A DNA stretch of 64,000 nt from SIG480 sp045636865 (GTDB taxonomy: Bacteria; Bacillota; Clostridia; Oscillospirales; JAAYXM01), in the NCBI GenBank assembly GCA_045636865.1, contig JAZTYJ010000013.1:1-64000 (forward strand), written 5' to 3'. How positions within the stretch are numbered: the first letter of the stretch is position 1; each line of letters starts with the position of its first letter. Below, in pieces: positions 25,307 through 32,973 of the stretch. The translations under genes and the position numbers were made by a program. A model generated the notes under the pieces. The model was not told the origin of the DNA. It was given only the letters and a program-made list of their open reading frames with translations, and did no database searches.

Positions 25307-25660
25307 ATGGCTAGAGTTAAAGGCGCAATGATGACGCGCAAAAGAAGAAAAAAGATTTTAAAGCTCGCAAAGGGCTATTGGGGTGCAAAATCCAAACACT
25401 TTAAGATGGCTAACCAGGCTGTCATGAAGTCTCTCACATACGCATACGTTGGACGTAAGCGCAAAAAGCGTGATTTCCGTCGTCTTTGGATCACAAGAAT
25501 TTCTGCTGCTGCAAAGATGAACGGCATGAACTACTCACGTTTTATGAACGGTCTCAAGAAGGCAAACGTAGATATCAACCGTAAGATGCTTGCTGATATG
25601 GCTCATAACGATCCGGCAGCTTTCAAAGCTCTTGCAGAACTTGCTAAATCTAAAATATAA
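25307..25660 (+). CDS. rplT: 50S ribosomal protein L20
   Basis: 117-residue assembly protein of the large subunit. It starts MARVKGAMMTRKRRKKILKL and contains AKGYWGAKSKHFKMANQAVM and GRKRKKRDFRRLWITRI, all L20 hallmarks. AGGAGG lies upstream of the ATG. In Firmicutes the free protein feeds back on the infC leader. The operon end is not marked by a strong terminator; AT-rich sequence leads into the next gene. Confidence 0.98.
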   Translation: MARVKGAMMTRKRRKKILKLAKGYWGAKSKHFKMANQAVMKSLTYAYVGRKRKKRDFRRLWITRISAAAKMNGMNYSRFMNGLKKANVDINRKMLADMAHNDPAAFKALAELAKSKI

Positions 25661-25730
25661 ATATTTTTCGTCATTTTGAGAAAAATGTTTCTATAAGAAA
25701 CAGATTCAGCTTAAGTTTTGAGGGATATAT

Positions 25731-26675
25731 ATGGAAAAGAAAAGATCTAAAGTAGCTATTATAGGCGCAGGTTTTGTCGGAGCAGCTTCTGCTTATGCTA
25801 TCGCACTCAACAAACTCTGTTCAGAGCTTGTCCTTATCGACGTTAACGCTGATAAGGCCATCGGTGAAGCGGCAGACATTGCACACGGTCTTCCGTTCAT
25901 AGGTTCTATGGACGTTTATGCAGGTGATTATTCTTGTGTAAAAGATTGTGATGTTATTGTTGTTACCGCAGGCGCAAACCGTAAGGTAGGGGAAACACGA
26001 CTTGACCTTGCACGCAAGAATGTAGCTATTGCTAAAGAGATTACAGCTAACGTTATGAAGTACTATAACGGTGGCGTTATCCTTGTTGTCGCAAATCCCG
26101 TCGATATTCTGACATATATGATTCAGAAATGGACAGGGCTTCCGGACGGTATGGTCCTCGGAAGCGGCACAACACTCGATACGATTCGTTTCCGCAGTGC
26201 TCTTTCCGACATTACCGGAACTGACTGCACGAATATCCACGGTTATATAATCGGTGAACATGGCGACTCTCAGGTCGCTGTCTGGAGTAATACTCACATT
26301 GCAGGCATCAAGATTCAGGACTACTGCAACACTAACGGTATTCTTCTTGATGATGAAGTCAAGGAAAAGGTTCAGGAGCAGATCAAAACCGGCGGTGCAG
26401 AGATTATCAGGCGCAAGGGTGCAACCTACTACGGTGTCGCAGTTTGCGTTATGAATCTCGTTGAATCACTTCTTCGCGACTGTGATACCATCAGAACGGT
26501 GTCTACCGTGCTTCATGGTGAGTTCGGTATTGAAGATGTTGCACTTTCGCTTCCTACTATTATAGGACTTAACGGTGCAAAAAAGGTTTTGCTTCCTTAT
26601 CTTACTGAAGACGAGCTTGCAAAGTTCAAAAAGTCAGCTGAAGTATGCAAAGGCGTGCTTAATGAATGTCTTTAA
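25731..26675 (+). CDS. Lactate/malate dehydrogenase family protein, LDH-like with Arg at the specificity site
   Basis: NAD-dependent 2-hydroxyacid dehydrogenase of 314 residues. The Rossmann start is KVAIIGAGFVGAASAYAI with the NAD-selecting Asp at about residue 37 (LVLIDVN). The catalytic His is in YIIGEHGDSQ (about residue 177) and the substrate-binding Arg is in LDTIRFR. Overall similarity (GETRLDLARKN, GEHGDS) is to L-lactate dehydrogenase. However, the substrate-discriminating residue, Gln102 in Bacillus LDH numbering, is Arg here (AGANRKVGETR, residue 84). Gln to Arg at this place is known to shift Bacillus LDH toward oxaloacetate, so malate dehydrogenase activity must be considered. 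Single gene with its own terminator. GAGGGAT lies before the ATG. Confidence 0.88.
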   Translation: MEKKRSKVAIIGAGFVGAASAYAIALNKLCSELVLIDVNADKAIGEAADIAHGLPFIGSMDVYAGDYSCVKDCDVIVVTAGANRKVGETRLDLARKNVAIAKEITANVMKYYNGGVILVVANPVDILTYMIQKWTGLPDGMVLGSGTTLDTIRFRSALSDITGTDCTNIHGYIIGEHGDSQVAVWSNTHIAGIKIQDYCNTNGILLDDEVKEKVQEQIKTGGAEIIRRKGATYYGVAVCVMNLVESLLRDCDTIRTVSTVLHGEFGIEDVALSLPTIIGLNGAKKVLLPYLTEDELAKFKKSAEVCKGVLNECL

Positions 26676-26676
26676 T

Positions 26677-26712
26677 AAAAAAACCACTATCCAAAAGGGT
26701 AGTGGTTTTTTG
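26677..26712 (+). terminator. Terminator after the LDH/MDH gene
   Basis: AAAACCACTATCC and the complementary GGGTAGTGGTTTT form the stem with an AAAA loop, flanked by an A-run and a T-run so that it can work in both directions. The 3' end of the convergent miniprotein gene lies inside it. Confidence 0.9.
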
Positions 26713-26899
26713 TTTTGAATCCATCAGTGTTCTGTGATGGGTTCTTTTTAATTTTGTCAGCACCGTATTTTGAAAGGTTTTTCGGGACATAATGAATACA
26801 GCCCGAATCGGATGTAATGTCTCCCGAAAACGCGTTTTCGAGCATACAGACGCCATCTTTCTGATGCTTGCATTCGCTGATACACGGAATATACCCCAT
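26687..26899 (-). CDS. Cysteine-rich miniprotein, probable zinc-binding, DUF1540-like
   Basis: 70 residues starting MGYIPCISECKHQKDGVCML. Four cysteines (residues 6, 10, 18 and 34) plus nearby histidines give a C-x3-C-x7-C-x15-C pattern that looks like a small metal-binding or disulphide-stabilised domain. Similar short Cys-rich proteins in Clostridia are annotated as DUF1540-like or miscalled as hydroxymyristoyl-ACP dehydratase; I make no functional claim. ATG 26899 has GAGGTG 6 nt upstream; a GTG at 26908 would overlap that site. The last 20 or so residues are polar, and the final codons overlap the bidirectional terminator, so only the N-terminal half is likely to be under selection. Confidence 0.6.
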   Translation of the reverse strand: MGYIPCISECKHQKDGVCMLENAFSGDITSDSGCIHYVPKNLSKYGADKIKKNPSQNTDGFKTKNHYPFG

Positions 26900-26974
26900 A
26901 AATAACACCTCACGTTTTATATTTAATATTTATCTGCTGTTTTCTTTGATTTATGCAATAAAGCGAGGTAAAAA

Positions 26975-27994
26975 ATGAAAAGAATACTTATAACTGTCTT
27001 TATAACACTATTTATAATTTCCGGGATGTGGATTTTTTCATCGCACGATAAGGAGCCGGAGGTGTTAGAGGTCTACACAATATCTCCCAAAAGAAAAAAT
27101 ATATACGATCATATAAATGCGGACGGAAGAATTAAAGAGGGAAATCGTCGCGATGTGTACGTAAAACAACCTTCACAAATCGGTAGGGTTTTTGTTAAGG
27201 AAGGCGAAAGTGTCAAAAAGGGAAGTCCGTTATTTGAGATAAAGCCATTGGCAGAAGGGAAAATGAATGAGAATATATACACGGTTGACAACAGTTTGGT
27301 TCTTGACGTGTTCAGAGAGTATGGCTTTGAAATTCCCGATTTTGAAAAGTTTTCGTTCGTTTCAACAGAAGACAGCATTGTAACGAGTCCGATTGACGGA
27401 GTGATTACGGATATCAATATAACCGGCGGCGAAAACGCAAATATGTTAAAAAAACTGATAACGGTTTCTGATTTTTCTGATGTCTACATCTCGATTCTTA
27501 TTCCGGAGGCATACTCTGCAAAAGTGACGGAAGGAGCTGAAGCAAAAATAACCGCAGAGGCGTTTGGAGACAATCAATATTTCGGAAAAATTGAAAGTAT
27601 TTCTCCTGTTGCAACATATATTCCATCCATAACAGGCGAAGGCAAAACGTATATAAGCGCCGTAGTGCGCCCAAATTCGAAGAATAATCTTTTCAGACCG
27701 GAATTATCCGTCAAGACGAAAATAACGGTAAATACCATAAAAAACGCGCTTACGTTGCCTTATGAGTGCATCAGACAAGACGAAAGCGGCAAAGAGTTTG
27801 TTTATTGCATCGAAAACGGAGTTATAAGAAAACAAATAGTAAAAACCGGATATGAGCTTGAGCGAGAAACCGAGATCAGAAGCGGACTCAAAAAGGACAG
27901 TAATGTAGTTTTTGATCCTGATGACAGTATAAGTGAAGGAGCCGCTGTTATTGCTATAAAAAATAGTGAGCATACGTTGGAGAATGACACGTAA
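26975..27994 (+). CDS. HlyD/MacA-type membrane fusion (periplasmic adaptor-like) protein
   Basis: 339 residues. An N-terminal membrane anchor (about residues 4-22) is followed by a biotinyl-lipoyl-like half motif (GRVFVKEGESVKKGSPLFEI) and its second half (SPIDGVITDINITGGENANM). The beta-barrel and membrane-proximal domains typical of RND/MacA adaptors follow (VYISILIPEAYSAKVTEGAE, LTLPYECI). The short segment between the lipoyl halves replaces the usual long coiled-coil hairpin, as in Gram-positive YknX-like adaptors. It ends at 27994 and the permease starts at 27995, so the two are one operon. No ABC ATPase gene lies in the vicinity. GAGGTAAAA precedes the ATG. Confidence 0.8.
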   Translation: MKRILITVFITLFIISGMWIFSSHDKEPEVLEVYTISPKRKNIYDHINADGRIKEGNRRDVYVKQPSQIGRVFVKEGESVKKGSPLFEIKPLAEGKMNENIYTVDNSLVLDVFREYGFEIPDFEKFSFVSTEDSIVTSPIDGVITDINITGGENANMLKKLITVSDFSDVYISILIPEAYSAKVTEGAEAKITAEAFGDNQYFGKIESISPVATYIPSITGEGKTYISAVVRPNSKNNLFRPELSVKTKITVNTIKNALTLPYECIRQDESGKEFVYCIENGVIRKQIVKTGYELERETEIRSGLKKDSNVVFDPDDSISEGAAVIAIKNSEHTLENDT

Positions 27995-29182
27995 ATGTTT
28001 ATAAAAGATGTTTTAAAAATATCAAAATTAAATACTTTTCGAGGAAAAACGCGGGCAGTTCTGACCATTCTGTCTATCACAATCGGTATTGCGGCCGTTC
28101 TTCTTATCTCATCAATAGGAAGAACAGGAGAAAGAGTTGTTATAAATGAGATACAGAAAATGGGATTGCAAGGGATATCTATCTATCCGACCGACTCAGG
28201 AGGTTCTGAAATTTTGCTTGCATCTGATGTTGATGTCCTGAAAAACAGATTTTCAGAAATAGAGGCTGCAATTCCTATGGTATTTGATTATGGGAGTTTT
28301 AAATTCAACAAAATTTCGGGCACAGGAGTTATAATCGGAGTCGGAGAAAATGCAGATGAAGTATATGATATAACGATTCTGCATGGTCGGATTCCTGATG
28401 TTTCTGATATAGAACGACAGGGGAGAGTTGCAGTCGTAGACGATGAGCTTGCCATCAAGGCATATCACAGAACAAACGTTGTGGGAAAGAAAATCAAGGT
28501 GACACAGAACAAAAAAACAGAGAATTTTGAAATAATCGGAGTAATAAAATCTCAAAAAGACGGCATAAATCGACTTTTTGGAAATAATATACCTGATTTT
28601 GTTTATCTGCCGTACAGCACATTGAATGAATTGAGAGAAAAAGAAGAAATATCGCAAATTGCAATAAATTCAGGTGATAAATATGGTGATGGCGGTAATT
28701 TTGCTAACTTTTTAAGCAAGATTAAGGGTAAAAATAATGCTTTTTATTCAGAAAATGTATCATCAAAAATGGATGAAGTCAAGAAAATCACGGGTTTAAT
28801 ATCACTTTTGATAACTACAATCGGTGCGATAGCTTTAATTGTTGCCGGGATAGGAATAATGAATTCCATGTTTTCGTCATGCGCGGAGCGCAGAAGGGAA
28901 ATCGGCATTTGTATGGCGCTGGGAGCAAAAGAAAGCGACATTTTAATTTGCTTTCTTTGTGAAGCAATTATAATTTCAGTTATCGGAGGAACTCTCGGAG
29001 GATTGATTGGAATACTCGGTGGAAATATTATTTCTGATAAACTTGGAATTGAATACATCTTTAATTTTAAAACATTTTTACTGGCAGAAGTAATTTCAAT
29101 TGTGTTCGGAATTGTTTTTTCAATTCTTCCTGCAATAAAGGCAGCGCGGCTTGATCCTATAGTGGCTTTACGGCGCAATTAA
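27995..29182 (+). CDS. MacB/FtsX-type ABC transporter permease
   Basis: 395 residues with the MacB topology. One N-terminal transmembrane helix (AVLTILSITIGIAAVLLISS) is followed by a large extracytoplasmic MacB_PCD-type domain of about 210 residues. The C-terminal FtsX domain has three helices, including LITTIGAIALIVAGIGIMNSM and the SVIGGTLGGLIGILGGN region. The conserved cytosolic coupling segment CAERRREIGICMALGAKESD and the terminal PAIKAARLDPIVALRRN motif are typical of FtsX permeases that work with a LolD/MacB-like ATPase. That ATPase is missing here, and the next gene is a recombinase. Base composition is more AT-rich than in the ribosomal gene region. Confidence 0.85.
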   Translation: MFIKDVLKISKLNTFRGKTRAVLTILSITIGIAAVLLISSIGRTGERVVINEIQKMGLQGISIYPTDSGGSEILLASDVDVLKNRFSEIEAAIPMVFDYGSFKFNKISGTGVIIGVGENADEVYDITILHGRIPDVSDIERQGRVAVVDDELAIKAYHRTNVVGKKIKVTQNKKTENFEIIGVIKSQKDGINRLFGNNIPDFVYLPYSTLNELREKEEISQIAINSGDKYGDGGNFANFLSKIKGKNNAFYSENVSSKMDEVKKITGLISLLITTIGAIALIVAGIGIMNSMFSSCAERRREIGICMALGAKESDILICFLCEAIIISVIGGTLGGLIGILGGNIISDKLGIEYIFNFKTFLLAEVISIVFGIVFSILPAIKAARLDPIVALRRN

Positions 29183-29254
29183 TTTTACAATATTTTATGG
29201 ATATTATGGGGAGTGGGCGTTTTTGATATTCGCCCTTCCTGTTTTAGATCTATA

Positions 29255-29290
29255 CCGAATTGAACAAAATAAAAATTTTGTTCAATTCGG
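29255..29290. repeat. Perfect 16-bp inverted repeat with 4-nt spacer
   Basis: CCGAATTGAACAAAAT (29255-29270), AAAA, ATTTTGTTCAATTCGG (29275-29290). It lies in the 171-bp gap between the permease and the Xer-like recombinase and has no T-run on the plus strand. It may be a transcript-end hairpin, an operator or a recombinase-related site. The rest of the gap holds only AT-rich sequence. Confidence 0.85.
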
Positions 29291-29353
29291 GGTATTGAAT
29301 AAAGCCTTATATTATGGTATTATATTATTATATTAAAGAAATGCGGTGATTTT

Positions 29354-30373
29354 ATGAATCGAGACGATCTCCAGAATATGCCGTCGGTTGTTCGTGAGTT
29401 TGCAAATTATCTTAGAACTATTAATGATAAATCTCCCGGAACTATCAATGAATATCTTCTTGACCTTCGAACTTTCTTTAAATATATGAAAGTTGTGTTT
29501 GGTATTGAAAAGATTTCTGATGAACACGGCATAACGAAAATTGATATTTCAGACATTGACATGGATTTTATTAAAAGAATAAAAATCACTGATGTTTATG
29601 AATACTTTGATTACCTTTCAACAGAAAGAAAAAAATTTCACAACAGCGCACACTCAGATTCCGGACTCTCGCCTGCCGCGCGTGCACGCAAAGTTTCTTC
29701 ACTCCGCACCTTTTATAAGTATCTACAGAAAACAGGCAGAATTTCTGAAAATATAATGTCTGAGCTTGAATTTCCGAAAAACCGTACAAGACTCCCGCAT
29801 TATCTTACATATGATGAAAGCATAAAGCTTCTTAAGAATATTGAGGGCGAATTCAAAATACGCGATTTCTGCATTATAATGCTGTTTTTAAACTGCGGAT
29901 TGCGAGTTTCTGAGCTTTGCGGCATAAATCTTGGTGATATTAAGGAAGAAACTTTAAGAGTTCTTGGTAAGGGTCAGAAAGAACGCGTTGTTTATCTGAA
30001 TGAGGCCACACAGGATGCTATTTCTTCATATCTTGAAGAGCGTTCGAAAATAACAAAAATACGCCAAAAAGACGAAAAAGCACTATTTATCAGCAGAAAT
30101 GGTAATAGAATCAGCACATCAACCGTTAAGTGGCTCGTTAAAAAATACTGTTCGTTCGCAGGTCTTGATTCAAAGATTTCCGTTCATAAATTACGCCATA
30201 CGTCAGCTACTCTTATGTATAAAAACGGTGTTGATGTTAAAGCTGTTCAGGAAGTTCTTGGGCACGAGCATCTCAATACTACGGAAATCTATACACACGC
30301 CGATAGTGAAACATTAAGAACTGCTGCTCAAGCGAATCCCCTTTCACATTATAAAGATTCTGAAAAGAAATAA
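29354..30373 (+). CDS. Tyrosine recombinase, XerC-like
   Basis: Site-specific recombinase/integrase of 339 residues. The N-terminal SAM-like DNA-binding domain covers about residues 10-140 (FANYLRTINDKSPGTINEYL) and includes an extra acidic segment around residues 55-75 compared with short XerC/XerD. The catalytic domain carries the Arg in NCGLRVSELCG, Lys in LGKGQKERVVYL, HxxR in HKLRHTSATLMY, the second His in GHEHLNTTEIYTHA and the Tyr nucleophile within that same segment (EIYTH). All catalytic residues are present, so it should be active. A second Xer protein (xerD) is at 51164. This one may be the XerC partner or an independent integrase. The inverted repeat at 29255 is just upstream. 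Confidence 0.85.
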   Translation: MNRDDLQNMPSVVREFANYLRTINDKSPGTINEYLLDLRTFFKYMKVVFGIEKISDEHGITKIDISDIDMDFIKRIKITDVYEYFDYLSTERKKFHNSAHSDSGLSPAARARKVSSLRTFYKYLQKTGRISENIMSELEFPKNRTRLPHYLTYDESIKLLKNIEGEFKIRDFCIIMLFLNCGLRVSELCGINLGDIKEETLRVLGKGQKERVVYLNEATQDAISSYLEERSKITKIRQKDEKALFISRNGNRISTSTVKWLVKKYCSFAGLDSKISVHKLRHTSATLMYKNGVDVKAVQEVLGHEHLNTTEIYTHADSETLRTAAQANPLSHYKDSEKK

Positions 30374-30407
30374 AAAAAATCTGTGGGAATTTCCACAGAT
30401 TTTTTTA
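30371..30407. terminator. Bidirectional terminator between the recombinase and alaX
   Basis: AAAAATCTGTGG and CCACAGATTTTT with a 5-nt loop, A-run on one side and T-run on the other. It serves the two convergent genes. Confidence 0.92.
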
Positions 30408-31574
30408 TTCGGAAAGCAGTTTTTCGGCAAAGGATTTAATTTCTTCGATAGAGTTGCAAACGATTTTTCCCTGTGCGTAATTTTGTTTTCCTCCGCCTTT
30501 ACCGTTAAATTCTTCATTTAGAAGCTTTACCGTCAGACGCGTATCTCCGCTTGCATTGCTTATAACATATATATAATTTTCATTATCTTCCGAAGAAAAA
30601 AGCATACAAACATTCGTACCGTTTTTTGCGAGCATATTTACGCAATGGCGAAGCTCCTCATATGATAGATTTTGTGAAATTGCATACGCGCCGGCACCTG
30701 TAAACACGGGATCAAGCTCGCACCATGCCACACGTTTTAAAAGCTCCTGATTTTCATATTTTAACGCACTCACAAGCTCAATTTGTTTGTCAGCTGCCTC
30801 GGATACAAGCTCTCTTGAAACTGACAGGCTTTTCATCATATGTTTGTTTGCGCGGTTTAGCATCGAATAATCCGAGAGCGCGTCAGAGCCTGCAATTACT
30901 GTGAGACGCACACCGCCTTTGTTTGGTGTAAAATCAATAATTTTAATAAGTCCGATTTCCCCTGTTTTTAAGACGTGCGGCGCACAACAAGCACACACAT
31001 CCAAATCCTCTATTGTTACAAGACGCAGATTTTCTATATTTTCAAGCTTGCTTCTGTACGAAATCGAAGCAGCTTCTTCATCTGACGGATACTTTATCGT
31101 TATGTCAAGGTTTTTATAAATCGCTTCGTTTGCAAGCCGCTCAACCTTATCGATGTCATCTTGCGTCAGAGTGCCGTCAAAATCCACCGTCATTCCGGAT
31201 TTGCTCATATGAAAACCTACATTGTTATATCCAAATAAAGAACACACAATCCCCGAAACAATATGCTCTCCGGAATGATTCTGCATACGCGAAAAACGAA
31301 GACTCCAGTCGATTTTACCGTGAACTTCACAGCCGACAGGTATTTCGCCCGAAGTTTTATGAACTATCGCACCATCTATAATCTGAACATCTGAAACCTC
31401 AACTTCGCTTAAAGTACCGACGTCGGAGCTCTGTCCGCCACCTTCGGGAAAAAAAGCGGTCTTATCGAGTACAATATAGTATGAATCGCCTTTATATTCG
31501 CAAGAGACAACCTTTGCAATAAACTCGCGACAATATGCATCTTTCTCATAAAGACGATCTGTTTGTGTATTCAA
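30405..31574 (-). CDS. Long alanyl-tRNA editing protein (AlaX with DHHA1 domain), TTG start
   Basis: Trans-editing hydrolase that removes serine or glycine from mischarged tRNA-Ala. 389 residues. The N-terminal AlaRS-like barrel carries FFPEGGGQSSDVG, the editing domain has the metal-binding HSGEH (HxxxH) and the second half-site CCAPHV (C-x2-H), and the C-terminal DHHA1 domain has the glycine-rich GKGGGKQNYAQGK. The aminoacylation domain is absent, so it is AlaX and not AlaRS. The start is TTG at 31574 with GGAGGT 6 nt upstream; the nearest in-frame ATG (31634) has no ribosome site and adds 20 residues of unrelated sequence overlapping the tRNA-Gln terminator. Confidence 0.9.
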   Translation of the reverse strand: MNTQTDRLYEKDAYCREFIAKVVSCEYKGDSYYIVLDKTAFFPEGGGQSSDVGTLSEVEVSDVQIIDGAIVHKTSGEIPVGCEVHGKIDWSLRFSRMQNHSGEHIVSGIVCSLFGYNNVGFHMSKSGMTVDFDGTLTQDDIDKVERLANEAIYKNLDITIKYPSDEEAASISYRSKLENIENLRLVTIEDLDVCACCAPHVLKTGEIGLIKIIDFTPNKGGVRLTVIAGSDALSDYSMLNRANKHMMKSLSVSRELVSEAADKQIELVSALKYENQELLKRVAWCELDPVFTGAGAYAISQNLSYEELRHCVNMLAKNGTNVCMLFSSEDNENYIYVISNASGDTRLTVKLLNEEFNGKGGGKQNYAQGKIVCNSIEEIKSFAEKLLSE

Positions 31575-31610
31575 AGTAATACCTCCTATCGAATAAAGTA
31601 ATTTGATTAT

Positions 31611-31649
31611 AAAATAACCGCAACTTTGATACAAAGCTGCGGTTATTTT
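31611..31649 (-). terminator. Terminator of tRNA-Gln
   Basis: Stem of 12 pairs (AAAATAACCGCA/TGCGGTTATTTT) extended by CTTTG/CAAAG after one mismatch; on the minus strand it is followed by TTTTATAAT. Confidence 0.8.
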
Positions 31650-31650
31650 T

Positions 31651-31724
31651 TGGCTGCCGGACTAGGATTTGAACCCAGACAAACAGAGTCAGAGTCTGTC
31701 GTGCTACCCTTACACAATCCGGCA
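31651..31724 (-). tRNA. tRNA-Gln (anticodon CTG)
   Basis: 74-nt cloverleaf on the minus strand: acceptor TGCCGGA/TCCGGCA, D arm GTGT-AAGGGTA-GCAC, anticodon arm ACAGA-CTCTGAC-TCTGT with CTG in the loop, T arm CTGGG-TTCAAAT-CCTAG, discriminator G and encoded CCA. CTG reads the CAG codon; a TTG isoacceptor must exist elsewhere. Confidence 0.96.
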
Positions 31725-31736
31725 ACGAACTATTAC

Positions 31737-31765
31737 ATTATAATAGAAGATTTAACAAAAGTCAA
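31737..31765 (-). promoter_or_regulatory. Sigma-A promoter for tRNA-Gln
   Basis: On the minus strand TTGACT (31760-31765) and TATAAT (31737-31742) with a 17-nt spacer, placing the start close to the tRNA 5' end at 31724. Confidence 0.8.
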
Positions 31766-31849
31766 GAAAAAAAACGAAAAAATTACCATATTTTTTATCC
31801 GTTGACTTTACAATATTATATACTCTCCAAAAGTGTTGCGGAATATTCA

Positions 31850-32923
31850 TTAAAACTTGAAAAAATCAAATAATTTATCAAAAAATGTTTTACTTCTTTC
31901 TTCCTCAACATTCTCAACTGCTTTAATCTCAATACTGTCTTTTAAAACACCATCAACATAATATTCAATCTTCCCTACCGAATCGCCGTAATTTATTGGA
32001 GCATATATAAATTTCGGAAGATATATTATTTCAGAAACGTCACTTCCCTTTTTTGTAAGAAAAATTGCATCGTTTATTGATTTGACACATACAGTCATTC
32101 TTTCACCGCCAACAACATCGACATTGAATGACTTTTGCGAATTTGAATACAGATCAAAGTTTTCAAATCCAAAATCAAGAAGCTTTCTATGATCATTCCA
32201 ATCATCGGGAGCAGAGAGTGTAACTGCTATAAGCTGCATATCTTCCCTTTCCGCACCTGAAACAAGGCATCTCCCAGCAGCTTTCGTGAACCCCGTTTTG
32301 AATCCGTTTGCACCGTCGTACAGCTTAAGCAACTTGTTGTGGTTTTTCAAATATCTTCCCGAAACTTTTTTCTCATATGTTGAAACTATATCTGCAAAGC
32401 TATCAATCTTTATCGCATATGCGGCGAGTCGAGCCATATCTTCTGCAGTTGAATAATGTTCGTCATCAGGTAAACCACTCGGATTTTTAAATGAAGTATT
32501 TTTCATACCTATTTTATCCGCTGTCCGATTCATCATCTGAACAAATTTTTCCCGGCTTCCGCCACCTGCGTAGTATGCGAGAGTTTCGGCTGCATCATTT
32601 CCCGATTGGAGAAGCATTCCGTACAGAAGATCCTCAACGGTCAGCTTTTCACCCTTTTTGAGATACATAGATGTTCCTTCAACTCCAACACAGCTTTGCG
32701 GCACCGTCACGACATCGGAAAGCAGTACGTTTTCAAGAACAACAACGGCCGTCATTATTTTAGTTGTGGAAGCAATCGCCCTTGCTTCATCTGCGTTTTT
32801 TTCAAACAAAACAGTTTCGGTTTTCGGCTCATACAGAATTGCAGAATGCGCAGAAAGTTCTATTGCAAAACAAGAGCAAATAAGAGAGAAAATTACCAAA
32901 ACCGATAAAAGCATTTTTTTCAA
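31850..32923 (-). CDS. Sporulation-type D-alanyl-D-alanine carboxypeptidase (DacF-like)
   Basis: Penicillin-binding protein that trims stem pentapeptides of peptidoglycan. 357 residues from a TTG at 32923. A signal peptide of about 20 residues (KKMLLSVLVIFSLICSCFA) is followed by the S11 peptidase domain: S-x-x-K as ASTTKIM (about residue 52), S-G-N as LLQSGNDAAE (about 107) and K-T-G as NGFKTGFTKAAG. A C-terminal PBP5-like beta domain covers about residues 260-340. Last gene of the site-2 protease to ytfJ operon, where DacF is common in Clostridia. The start is uncertain: TTG 32923 has a GGGGGTG site, whereas TTG 32938, GTG 32932 and ATG 32914 are also in frame. Confidence 0.88.
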   Translation of the reverse strand: MKKMLLSVLVIFSLICSCFAIELSAHSAILYEPKTETVLFEKNADEARAIASTTKIMTAVVVLENVLLSDVVTVPQSCVGVEGTSMYLKKGEKLTVEDLLYGMLLQSGNDAAETLAYYAGGGSREKFVQMMNRTADKIGMKNTSFKNPSGLPDDEHYSTAEDMARLAAYAIKIDSFADIVSTYEKKVSGRYLKNHNKLLKLYDGANGFKTGFTKAAGRCLVSGAEREDMQLIAVTLSAPDDWNDHRKLLDFGFENFDLYSNSQKSFNVDVVGGERMTVCVKSINDAIFLTKKGSDVSEIIYLPKFIYAPINYGDSVGKIEYYVDGVLKDSIEIKAVENVEEERSKTFFDKLFDFFKF

Positions 32924-32929
32924 AAAACT

Positions 32930-32961
32930 CACCCCCAATCAAATAAATATGATCGGGGGTG
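32930..32961 (-). terminator. Terminator-like hairpin whose 3' arm carries the dacF-like ribosome site
   Basis: On the minus strand CACCCCCGATC pairs with GATTGGGGGTG across a 10-nt loop, and TTTTTT follows two bases later. It terminates or attenuates the upstream operon, and the GGGGGTG arm is also the only good Shine-Dalgarno sequence for the downstream carboxypeptidase. Confidence 0.75.
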
Positions 32962-32973
32962 AAATTATATACG

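Noticed and set aside
25821..26297. 158-codon minus-strand ORF inside the LDH/MDH gene
   Set aside because: Shadow of a conserved dehydrogenase; odd composition and no start signal.
29354..30373. Phage or integrative-element integrase
   Set aside because: No phage, conjugation or attachment-site genes surround it, and its size and motifs fit a chromosomal Xer-like protein.
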